Below, in pieces: positions 1 to 6,832 of a stretch of 11,298 nt of DNA. Origin of the DNA: CAZHDI01 sp964531285 (lineage in GTDB: Bacteria > Pseudomonadota > Alphaproteobacteria > JAJFIK01); assembly GCA_964531285.1 (NCBI GenBank), contig CAZHDI010000106.1, positions 1-11,298 of the forward strand. The letters are read 5' to 3'. The position numbers and the translations under genes were made by a program. Each line of letters starts with the position of its first letter. Within the stretch, counting starts at the first letter, position 1. The notes below the pieces were generated by a model. The model did no database searches. It was not told the origin of the DNA and was given only the letters and a program-made list of their open reading frames with translations.

Positions 1-1495
1 CGCGCCCTTTGAGAAGCCGAACATCCCCGTGCACGTGCTGGCCACGGTCAAGGGCGATGTCCACGCCATCGGCAAGAACATCGAGGGCGATGTGCATCAG
101 AGTAACAATTTAGAGGTGATCGATCATGGCGTGATGGTCCCGACCCAGACGATCCTGGACGAGGCCAAGAAGCACGATGTGGACATTATCGGCCTTTCGG
201 GCCTCATCACGCCGAGTCTCGACGAGATGGTCGGTGTCGCCCGCGAGATGGAACGGCTTGGGCTTGATATCCCGCTGCTGATCGGCGGGGCGACCACCAG
301 CAAGATCCACACGGCCGTGAAGATCGCGCCGAGCTATATCAAGGGTCAGGCGGTCTATGTGCCCGATGCCTCCCGCGCCGTGGGCGTGGCCAGTGCGCTC
401 ATCTCGGAAGATCAGCGGGGTGACTATTGCGCCAAAGTTCGCGGCGAATATGCCGACATGGCCGAGCGCCATGCCAGCGCCAATGCGTCCAAGAAGCGCC
501 ATCCGCTGGTCAAGGCCCGCGAAAACCGCTTCGCCCCGGACTGGACGACCTATACGCCGCCCAAGCCGTCTTTCCTCGGTTTGCGGACTTTCGAGGCCTA
601 TGACCTTGAAGAACTGGTTCAGTTCATCGATTGGACGCCGTTCTTCCAGTCCTGGGATTTGCATGGCGCCTTCCCGCGTATCCTCGACGATGACAAGGTG
701 GGCGAAGCCGCCCGTTCAGTGTTCGCCGATGGCCAGAAGCTCCTGGAGCGGATGGTTGCCGAGCGCTGGCTCACGCCGAAAGCCGTGATCGGCTTCTGGC
801 CGGCCAATGCGACCGGCTTTGATGACTGGGAGATCTATGCCGATGACGACCGGCGCGAGGTACGCGCGGTGATGCATTCCCTGCGCCAGCAGATGGAACG
901 CACCGGCGGGCGCGCCAATTTCGCCCTGGCCGATTTCGTGGCGCCGAAGGAAACGGGTCTTGCCGATTATATCGGCGGGTTCGTCGTGACCGCGGGCAAT
1001 GGTGATGAAAGCTTCGTCAAGGACTTCGAGAGGGCCAATGACGATTACAGCGCGATCATGGTCAAGGCTCTTGCGGACCGTATCGCCGAAGCTTTTGCCG
1101 AGCACATGCATCAGCGGGTCCGGACCGAGTTCTGGGGGTATGCCCCCGATGAAGCGCTGGGCAATGACGCGCTGATCGCGGAGCAATATCGCGGCATCCG
1201 TCCGGCACCCGGCTATCCGGCGTGTCCGGACCATACCGAAAAAGGTCTGTTGTTCGATCTTCTGGAGGCGGAGCAGCGCATCGGTGTGCGGCTTACCGAA
1301 AGCTATGCCATGACGCCGGGGGCTTCTGTGAGCGGGCTCTATTTCGCGCACCCCGAAAGCCAGTATTTCGGCGTTGGCAAGATCGACCGGGATCAGGTGG
1401 AGGATTACGCCCAGCGTAAGGGCATGAGCGTCGAGGATGCCGAAAAGTGGCTTGCGCCGATCCTCAACTACATTCCGAACAGCGCGGCGGCCTGA
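1..1495 (+). CDS. metH: Methionine synthase MetH, cobalamin-dependent (5'-truncated by window edge)
   Basis: The last 498 or so residues of cytoplasmic B12-dependent methionine synthase, which moves a methyl group from 5-methyltetrahydrofolate via cobalamin to homocysteine. The reading frame is open from base 2, so the gene starts outside the window; the GTG at 29 is only an internal valine codon. Residues about 17-135 of the fragment are the Rossmann B12-binding domain: GDVHAIG fits the DxHxxG motif that supplies the lower-axial histidine, followed by GLSGLITPSLDEM and IGGATTSK. The rest is the AdoMet-binding reactivation domain, with DWTPFFQSW, ADFVAPK, RPAPGYPACPDHTEK, PGASVSGLYF and DQVEDYAQRKGMSV, all closely matching E. 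coli MetH. The homocysteine and folate domains lie upstream, unseen. The first 125 bases carry several substitutions at positions usually conserved in the B12 domain (see findings); the remainder looks intact up to the TGA at 1493-1495. Confidence 0.97.
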   Translation, partial: APFEKPNIPVHVLATVKGDVHAIGKNIEGDVHQSNNLEVIDHGVMVPTQTILDEAKKHDVDIIGLSGLITPSLDEMVGVAREMERLGLDIPLLIGGATTSKIHTAVKIAPSYIKGQAVYVPDASRAVGVASALISEDQRGDYCAKVRGEYADMAERHASANASKKRHPLVKARENRFAPDWTTYTPPKPSFLGLRTFEAYDLEELVQFIDWTPFFQSWDLHGAFPRILDDDKVGEAARSVFADGQKLLERMVAERWLTPKAVIGFWPANATGFDDWEIYADDDRREVRAVMHSLRQQMERTGGRANFALADFVAPKETGLADYIGGFVVTAGNGDESFVKDFERANDDYSAIMVKALADRIAEAFAEHMHQRVRTEFWGYAPDEALGNDALIAEQYRGIRPAPGYPACPDHTEKGLLFDLLEAEQRIGVRLTESYAMTPGASVSGLYFAHPESQYFGVGKIDRDQVEDYAQRKGMSVEDAEKWLAPILNYIPNSAAA

Positions 1496-1517
1496 CCGGG
1501 ATCGTCGCGCGGCCACG

Positions 1518-1549
1518 AAAAAAGCCGGGAGGGGGTCGGCCTCCCGGCT
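1518..1549 (-). terminator. Intrinsic terminator-like hairpin, minus-strand polarity
   Basis: A perfect 10-bp stem pairs 1523-1532 (AGCCGGGAGG) with 1540-1549 (CCTCCCGGCT) around a 7-nt loop. On the plus strand it is preceded by a run of six A (1518-1523) and followed by no T run. Read on the minus strand, the stem is followed directly by a T run, the classical Rho-independent form. It would stop minus-strand transcripts, such as read-through from the dehydrogenase at 1758-2450, before they run antisense into metH. The hairpin may also protect the metH mRNA 3' end on the plus strand. Confidence 0.6.
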
Positions 1550-1593
1550 GCAATCGTGTGGGACACGGGCTTGGGCAGCCCGGCTTCAGGGGA

Positions 1594-1636
1594 GGCGGCT
1601 CAGTGTGGGACCAGCCGCCGGTCGTCTCTTTTTGTT
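1594..1636 (+). terminator. Probable metH terminator
   Basis: A 7-bp stem pairs GGCGGCT (1594-1600) with AGCCGCC (1613-1619) across a 12-nt loop, followed after 9 nt by TTTTT at 1629-1633. The T run is further from the stem than ideal and the loop is large, so efficiency is uncertain. It lies about 100 bp after the metH stop and is the only hairpin here with plus-strand polarity. Confidence 0.45.
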
Positions 1637-1667
1637 AACTTATGTTAGGCACGACTGACCGTCACAG

Positions 1668-1715
1668 AAAAGACAAAAACGATACTGCACTGCACCATTA
1701 TCATGCAGTGCAACA
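1668..1715 (-). terminator. Probable terminator of the short-chain dehydrogenase gene
   Basis: A perfect 9-bp inverted repeat, TGCACTGCA (1686-1694) and TGCAGTGCA (1704-1712), flanks a 9-nt spacer. On minus-strand RNA the stem extends by two G-U pairs and one A-U pair (1713-1715 with 1683-1685); these do not form on plus-strand RNA. Six nt beyond the perfect stem comes a T-rich tract complementary to the A runs at 1675-1679 and 1668-1671. It sits 43 bp past the dehydrogenase stop, the right place for its terminator. The TGC...GCA arms could instead be an operator, as they loosely resemble PhaR-type sites (CTGC-N3/4-GCAG), but no gene starts nearby. Confidence 0.55.
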
Positions 1716-1757
1716 GGCAGGCGCCTAATTTCCGGTCAAATGCTGACTTTTCCGGTC

Positions 1758-2450
1758 TTACCAGGGCGTCTCGCCGCCATCCCAGCGCATGAATTTCCCG
1801 CTCATGGCGGCATCCGCCCGTGCAATGACCGCGCGCATGCCGGACACGCTCTGCTCCGGGGTCAGTGCCGCATTGGCGCCGCCCATATCGGTTTGCACCC
1901 AGCCGGGATCCATGATCACCACCGAAATCCCTTCGCCCGCCAGGTCATTGGCCAGCGCGCGCATGGCCATATTCATGGCCGCTTTCGAGCTCCGGTAGAT
2001 GTGCAACCCGCCGCCCGCGCCGCCGATCGAGGCCAGCCCTGAGGAGATGGTCACCACCCGGGCCCCCGGCGCGGCGCGCAGATTGTCGAGAAAGGTCTGC
2101 ACCATCTCGTAGGGCCCGATGAGATTGGTCTCCAGGCAGGAATCCCAGGCTGCGTAATCCATATCGGCCACGCTCTGATGGCTGCCGCCGAAAATCCCGG
2201 CATTGTTGATCAGAATATCGATGGGCGTGGCGCCGATATCGTTCTTGAGACTGCGGATGGACCCGCTGTCGGTGACATCGAGCGCGTGGATCGAAATCCG
2301 GTCGGGATAATGCCCGGCCAGCGCGCGCAGCTCCTTGGCCTGATCGGGGGCACGCGTCCCGGCGAACACGCGGGCGCCTTCCACCGCATATTGAAGCGTG
2401 AATTCGAGGCCCAGGCCCCGATTGGCGCCGGTCACGACGATGGTGGTCAT
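1758..2450 (-). CDS. Short-chain dehydrogenase/reductase, C-factor/carbonyl reductase-like
   Basis: A 230-residue classical SDR, a cytoplasmic NAD(P)H-dependent oxidoreductase. Numbered from the ATG at 2450: the dinucleotide-binding motif TGANRGLG is at 7-14, the NNAG motif at 82-85, the conserved Asn at 109, and the catalytic Ser around 136-137 with Tyr152 and Lys156 (YRSSK). The C-terminus (SGKFMRWDGGETPW) is typical of the C-factor/sniffer-like subgroup, whose substrates are mostly unknown. In-frame ATGs exist at 2474 and 2462. I chose 2450 because the protein then starts just before the first beta strand, as usual in the family, with AGAGG (about 12 nt upstream) as a slightly distant ribosome site; the ATG at 2462 abuts that site with no spacing. 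It is monocistronic, with its own promoter and terminator, divergent from the secreted-protein gene. The specific substrate cannot be assigned. Confidence 0.93.
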   Translation of the reverse strand: MTTIVVTGANRGLGLEFTLQYAVEGARVFAGTRAPDQAKELRALAGHYPDRISIHALDVTDSGSIRSLKNDIGATPIDILINNAGIFGGSHQSVADMDYAAWDSCLETNLIGPYEMVQTFLDNLRAAPGARVVTISSGLASIGGAGGGLHIYRSSKAAMNMAMRALANDLAGEGISVVIMDPGWVQTDMGGANAALTPEQSVSGMRAVIARADAAMSGKFMRWDGGETPW

Positions 2451-2498
2451 GGGCTCTGTCATCCTCTTTTGCATTGACGCCCGGCGGGCCCTGGGCTC

Positions 2499-2527
2499 GA
2501 GTTAGCCTTAACCAAACGGTCTCTCAA
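2499..2527 (-). promoter_or_regulatory. Candidate housekeeping promoter for the SDR gene
   Basis: On the minus strand TTGAGAG (complement of 2521-2527) is followed after 14 nt by GCTAACTC (complement of 2499-2506). This fits the Caulobacter housekeeping consensus TTGACGS-N10-14-GCTANAWC at 7 of 8 positions in the -10 box and 4-5 of 7 in the -35 box. Transcription would start near 2490, giving a leader of about 40 nt to the ATG at 2450. The match is by eye. Confidence 0.5.
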
Positions 2528-2582
2528 GGGGCGTTGCAAGCGAAAGGCCACGGGGCCGGCCGCAGGTTGGAAAGGGCAGGGT

Positions 2583-3113
2583 ATGCGCAAAGCGATCTGG
2601 ATGGCGGCGATTGTAGCCGCGGGCGCGGGGGTCTCAGGACCCGTGTTCGCCCAGGACGGCGAGGACACCAGCGAAGCGGCCGAAGTGGCTTTGAACATCT
2701 GGACCGGGCCCGCTTGCGACTTTGAAATCGGCCTGCCGGCCGCGCCAGCGGTCGCCACGGCGAACGGCACCACATCGCTGAGTCTCGCGGGCGATGGCTG
2801 GCAGATCGCCGCCACCTGCGGGCCCGCCGATGAGCGCCCGGTGCTGGGCGATGGGGCCGCAGAGGTCCAGGCCATCCTGGGCAAGGCGGGCACCCGCGCG
2901 ATCCAGTTCACCTATTCCGACACGGATGATGAGGTGCGCCTGTCCGCCGAGGGCATCGGCGTCGCCGGCCCGCAAACGGTTTTCGTCGAGCATCTCTATG
3001 CGGATGGCGGAGCGATGAAGGTCGAGGTCGTCCATGAGGGCGATCTCGATAGCCTCGACGTGGTTTACGCGGTGATCGACTCCATTGCCTGGCTGGGCCC
3101 GCTGGAGGAGTAA
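2583..3113 (+). CDS. Secreted protein of unknown function
   Basis: A 176-residue protein that I do not recognise. It begins with a clear Sec signal peptide: basic MRK, a hydrophobic alanine-rich core, and a likely signal peptidase I site after VFA (residues 21-23), giving a mature protein starting QDGEDTSE. There is no lipobox. The mature part is acidic and small-residue rich, with two cysteines (45 and 79) that could form a periplasmic disulfide, and a C-terminal half of alternating hydrophobic/polar stretches (FVEHLY, MKVEVVHEG, VVYAVIDSIAWLG) suggesting beta strands. The ATG at 2583 follows a purine-rich GGCAGGGT ribosome site. It is divergent from the SDR gene (132 bp from that gene's chosen start) and ends 11 bp from the convergent 5-oxoprolinase gene. 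The signal peptide and correct codon-position composition support a real gene; the function is unknown. Confidence 0.8.
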   Translation: MRKAIWMAAIVAAGAGVSGPVFAQDGEDTSEAAEVALNIWTGPACDFEIGLPAAPAVATANGTTSLSLAGDGWQIAATCGPADERPVLGDGAAEVQAILGKAGTRAIQFTYSDTDDEVRLSAEGIGVAGPQTVFVEHLYADGGAMKVEVVHEGDLDSLDVVYAVIDSIAWLGPLEE

Positions 3114-3124
3114 CCGCGTCCCGA

Positions 3125-6100
3125 TCAGTCCGGGGGGCCGTAGCCGCCGCCGCCCGGGGTCTCGATGATCAGCGTATCGCCGGGCCCCATCTGCACCTGA
3201 TCGACGCCCTGGAGCGTTTCCGTCCCGCCGCCCGCGCGCACGACCCGGTTCACGCCGAGCGCCCCCGGTGCGCCGCCGCCAAGCCCAAAATTGGGCACCG
3301 CTCGGTGGCCGCTCAGCAGAGACACGGTCATCGGCTCCAGGAAGGTCAGCCGGCGGACCGTCCCGTGACCGCCGCGGTGCGTCCCGGCGCCGCCGGACCC
3401 TGCACGGATGCCGAACGCATCGAGCCGGACCGGATAGCGCCATTCCAGCACTTCCGGATCGGTGAGCCGCGAATTGGTCATATGGGTCTGAACCGCATCG
3501 GCCCCGGGCGCGCGGGGGCTGGCGCCGGCACCGCCGCAGATCGTTTCATAATATTGATACTGTCCGTTGCCGAAGGTCAGATTGTTCATGGTGCCCTGAC
3601 CGGCGGCTAGCGCGCCCAGCGCCCCGAACAGCGCATTGGTGACCGCCTGACTGGTTTCCACATTGCCCGCCACGACCGCCGCCGGCGCCACCGGATCGAG
3701 CAGGGAGGGGCGGGGCACGACAATGTCCAGCGGGCGCAGGCAACCGTCATTGAGCGGAATATCGTCGTCCACCAGACAGCGGAACACGTAGAGCACGGCG
3801 GCCCGGACGATGGCGCGCGGCGCATTGAAATTCGAGTCGCTCAGACCGCTCGATCCGGTGAAATCGATCCGGGCGCGTCCCGCAGCGCGGTCCACACGGA
3901 CCGTTACGGCGATCCGGCGGCCCCGATCCATCTCATAGGTGAAAGACCCATCGCTCAGGGCGCCGATTACGTGGCGTACGGCGGCTTCCGCATTGTCCTG
4001 CACATGCCCCATATAGGCGGTGACCACATCGGCGCCATAGCGCCCGACCAGCGCGTTCAACGCCTGAGCGCCGCGCTCGCAGGCAGCGATTTGCGCTTTG
4101 AGATCGGCGATATTCTGATCCGGATTACGCGCCGGATACGCCGCACCGGTGAGCCGTGCCCGGATCATGTCTTCTTGGAACACGCCGTCGCTGACCAGGG
4201 GCAGGGCATCGAGAAGCACGCCTTCTTCTTCAATGGTGCGTGAGGTCGAGGGCATGGACCCCGGGGTCAATCCGCCGACATCGGCATGGTGTCCGCGCGC
4301 CGCCGTATAGAACAGAATGTCCGTCTGCGACGGACCGAAGACCGGCATCACCACGGTGATATCCGGCAGATGCGTTCCGCCATTGTAAGGATCGTTAAGC
4401 ACGAACACATCGCCCGGGCGCATGGCCCCCGCATGGCGCACCATGATCCGGCGCACGCTGTCGCCCATACTGCCCAGATGGACCGGGATATGAGGCGCAT
4501 TGGCGATAAGCGTGCCCTCGGCGTCGAACAGGGCACAGGAGAAATCCAGCCGTTCCTTGATGTTCACGGAACTGGCGGTGTTTTCGAGCGCCACACCCAT
4601 CTGTTCGGCCACGGACATGAAGAGATTGTTGAAGATCTCCAGGCGGACCGGATCGACCGCCGTACCGATGCTCTCGCTGCGGAGGGCCTGTGTGCGGTGG
4701 AGCACAACATGATCGAGACCCGTGAGGGTGAGGCGCCAGCCCGGTTCCACGACGATGGTGGTGTGCGGTTCGCAGACGATCGCTGGGCCCTGGAGTTGAT
4801 CGCCCGGGTGCAGGGCGTCGCGGGTGATGATGGGCGCCTCATGCCAGGCGCCCTGAGTGAAAATCCGGGTCCTGTGCGCAACCGGAATATCCGCCTCGGG
4901 ACGGCTTTGTTCGGGCATGTGCGGCTCATCGGGCCGCTCGCCTTGGCCGATGGCTTCCAGCGACACCGCCTCAACAATCAATGCCTTTTCCGGCATGGTA
5001 AAGCCGAAGCGCTGGCGATGCGCCTGGGTGAAGCGTTCCTCGACCGTCTCCAGATCGTCAATATCCAGAATGAGCGCCGAGTCCGTGCCCTGATAGCGGA
5101 TATGCAGCCGCCGGACCGTTGCAATCAGCGCAGGCTCGACACCCTGGGCGATGACCTCATCGCGCGCCGCCGCGCTCAGCCGTGCGGTTTCCGCCTCGAT
5201 CCGGGTCAAAGCCTCCGGGCCGAGGGGCAATTCGATACCCTGTTCGCGCATCGCCCGGATATCCGCCACGCCCATACCGTAGGCGGACAACAGGCCCGAC
5301 AGGGGATGGATCAAAACCGTCTTCATACCGAGCGCATCGGCCACCAGGCAGGCGGTCTGTGCGCCCGCGCCGCCGAAGCAGACAAGGCCGTAATCGGAGA
5401 TGTCATGGCCGCGCGCGATGGAGATGGTCTTGATCGCCAGCGCCATATTGTCGACCGCGATGGCCAGGAATCCATCGGCCACCGCTTCGGCCGATCGCCC
5501 GTCGCCGATTGCCGCCGCCAGATCCGCAAAGCGCGTGCCGACGGTCTCGGCATCGAGCGGCTGGTCCTCATCGGGGCCGAACACGGCGGGGAAAAAATCC
5601 GTATGCAGCTTGCCGGTCATGATATTGGCGTCCGTGACCGTCAGTGGGCCGCCTTTGCGGTAGCTCGCGGGACCCGGATCGGCACCGGCGGAGTCCGGAC
5701 CCACCCGCAGGCGCGCGCCGTCATAATGCAGGATCGACCCGCCGCCGGCGGCCACGGTATGGATCTGCATCATCGGTGCACGGACGCGCACTCCGGCAAC
5801 CTGATTATGAAAGCCCCGTTCGAAGGTCCCGTCATAATGGGCGACATCGGTGGACGTGCCGCCCATGTCGAAGCCGATGACCTTGGCAAGCCCTGCGCGG
5901 CGGGCCACATCGGCCATGCCCACGACACCGCCCGCGGGTCCCGACAGGATCGCGTCCTTGCCCTGAAACCGCGTCGCATCGGTCAGCCCGCCATTCGATT
6001 GCATGAAATAAAGGCGCGGCGCCTGCGCGCCGGTTTCGAGTTTGGCGGCGACCCGGTCCACATAGCGGCGCAGCACTTGCGACAGATACGCATCGACGAC

Positions 6101-6757
6101 AGTGGTGTCTCCGCGCGGAATGAGTTTCATCAGCGGGCTCACCGCGTGACCCGCCGAGACCTGACCAAAGCCCGCCTCGCACGCCAGTGCCGCGGCCTGC
6201 ACCTCGTGGCCCGGATACCGGTCGCCATGCAGAAAGCAGATCGCCGCCGCCTCGCATCCGGCATCCCGAGCAGCTCGCAGATCCGCATGCAGACGGTCCG
6301 TATCGAGCGGTTTGAGCACCCGACCCTGGGCGTCGATGCGCTCATCGGCTTCGATGACGCGGTCATGGAGCGGGGCGGGGCGTTCGATATCGAGCGCGAA
6401 AATATGGGGCCGGTTCTGTGTGCCGATGATCAGCGCGTCCTTATGCCCGGCGGTGATGACCAGCACGGTCTTGGCCCCTTTGCGCTCCAGCAGCGCATTG
6501 GTGGCCACGGTCGTGCCCATCTTGACAGCGCCGATCACGCCGGACGGCAGGGGGGCCTCGGGGCCAAGGCCCAGCAACCGGCGGATGCCTTCGACCGCCG
6601 CGTCGTCATACCGGCCCGGATTATCCGAAAGCAGCTTCATCACATGGCGTGTGCCGTCGGGCGCGCGTCCGATGATATCCGTGAACGTCCCGCCCCGGTC
6701 GATCCAGAAGTCCCATTGGTCGCGCGGCGGGCGATGGGGTGATGACAGGGCGGTCAT
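3125..6757 (-). CDS. 5-oxoprolinase (ATP-hydrolysing), fused HyuA-HyuB type
   Basis: A full-length 1210-residue cytoplasmic enzyme converting 5-oxo-L-proline plus ATP to L-glutamate, the salvage step for pyroglutamate from glutathione turnover and peptide ends. The N-terminal HyuA-like half has the ASKHA phosphate motifs RGGTFTD (21-27) and FDMGGTSTDVAHYDG (about residue 300), with MGTTVATNALLERKG between them. The HyuB-like half starts near residue 695 and has NAPHIPVHLGSM (about 752), LNDPYNGGTHLPDI (about 786-799), GHHADVGG (about 821) and the C-terminal PGGGGYG. Fusion, length and motif wording match eukaryotic OPLAH and its bacterial counterparts rather than separate hydantoinase or acetone/acetophenone carboxylase subunits. 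An in-frame TTG at 6790 would add 33 bases, but ATG 6757 suits the family, and a candidate -10 box at 6797-6804 would leave the TTG without a leader. No glutathione-cycle gene is adjacent. Confidence 0.95.
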   Translation of the reverse strand: MTALSSPHRPPRDQWDFWIDRGGTFTDIIGRAPDGTRHVMKLLSDNPGRYDDAAVEGIRRLLGLGPEAPLPSGVIGAVKMGTTVATNALLERKGAKTVLVITAGHKDALIIGTQNRPHIFALDIERPAPLHDRVIEADERIDAQGRVLKPLDTDRLHADLRAARDAGCEAAAICFLHGDRYPGHEVQAAALACEAGFGQVSAGHAVSPLMKLIPRGDTTVVDAYLSQVLRRYVDRVAAKLETGAQAPRLYFMQSNGGLTDATRFQGKDAILSGPAGGVVGMADVARRAGLAKVIGFDMGGTSTDVAHYDGTFERGFHNQVAGVRVRAPMMQIHTVAAGGGSILHYDGARLRVGPDSAGADPGPASYRKGGPLTVTDANIMTGKLHTDFFPAVFGPDEDQPLDAETVGTRFADLAAAIGDGRSAEAVADGFLAIAVDNMALAIKTISIARGHDISDYGLVCFGGAGAQTACLVADALGMKTVLIHPLSGLLSAYGMGVADIRAMREQGIELPLGPEALTRIEAETARLSAAARDEVIAQGVEPALIATVRRLHIRYQGTDSALILDIDDLETVEERFTQAHRQRFGFTMPEKALIVEAVSLEAIGQGERPDEPHMPEQSRPEADIPVAHRTRIFTQGAWHEAPIITRDALHPGDQLQGPAIVCEPHTTIVVEPGWRLTLTGLDHVVLHRTQALRSESIGTAVDPVRLEIFNNLFMSVAEQMGVALENTASSVNIKERLDFSCALFDAEGTLIANAPHIPVHLGSMGDSVRRIMVRHAGAMRPGDVFVLNDPYNGGTHLPDITVVMPVFGPSQTDILFYTAARGHHADVGGLTPGSMPSTSRTIEEEGVLLDALPLVSDGVFQEDMIRARLTGAAYPARNPDQNIADLKAQIAACERGAQALNALVGRYGADVVTAYMGHVQDNAEAAVRHVIGALSDGSFTYEMDRGRRIAVTVRVDRAAGRARIDFTGSSGLSDSNFNAPRAIVRAAVLYVFRCLVDDDIPLNDGCLRPLDIVVPRPSLLDPVAPAAVVAGNVETSQAVTNALFGALGALAAGQGTMNNLTFGNGQYQYYETICGGAGASPRAPGADAVQTHMTNSRLTDPEVLEWRYPVRLDAFGIRAGSGGAGTHRGGHGTVRRLTFLEPMTVSLLSGHRAVPNFGLGGGAPGALGVNRVVRAGGGTETLQGVDQVQMGPGDTLIIETPGGGGYGPPD

Positions 6758-6796
6758 GGGCGGTGTTCCGTTGGCATGTCGGGGCAGCAAAATGCC

Positions 6797-6804
6797 GTTT
6801 TATC
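6797..6804 (-). promoter_or_regulatory. Candidate -10 box for the 5-oxoprolinase gene
   Basis: The minus-strand octamer GATAAAAC matches 7 of 8 positions of the Caulobacter-type -10 element GCTANAWC. It lies 40 bp upstream of the ATG at 6757 and would place the start of transcription near 6790. No good -35 box lies 10-14 nt further upstream, so the site is weak evidence. The 75-bp gap to the divergent DjlA-like gene must hold promoters for both genes. Confidence 0.3.
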
Positions 6805-6832
6805 GCCTTGGAGTTTAGGGCACTATGAGACA

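Noticed and set aside
1642..1728. A 28-codon open frame from an ATG in the metH/SDR gap
   Set aside because: There is no ribosome-binding site, it runs through the hairpin at 1686-1712, and the polar product has no recognisable feature.
2508..2513. TTAACC resembling a half site for the cell-cycle regulator CtrA
   Set aside because: The full TTAA-N7-TTAA arrangement is absent; a lone 6-mer inside the promoter spacer is likely chance.
4286..6742. An 818-codon open frame on the plus strand, antisense to the 5-oxoprolinase gene
   Set aside because: It lies in the antisense frame where second codon positions coincide, so its stops can arise only from sense TTA, CTA or TCA codons, which this GC-rich gene avoids. 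Its product is His/Arg/Gln-rich and shows no domain, while the opposite strand encodes an unmistakable enzyme.
3125..6757. Possible N-methylhydantoinase or acetophenone carboxylase instead of 5-oxoprolinase
   Set aside because: The two halves are fused in one chain of about 1210 residues and match OPLAH wording throughout; the other enzymes are usually separate subunits with partner genes, none of which is present.
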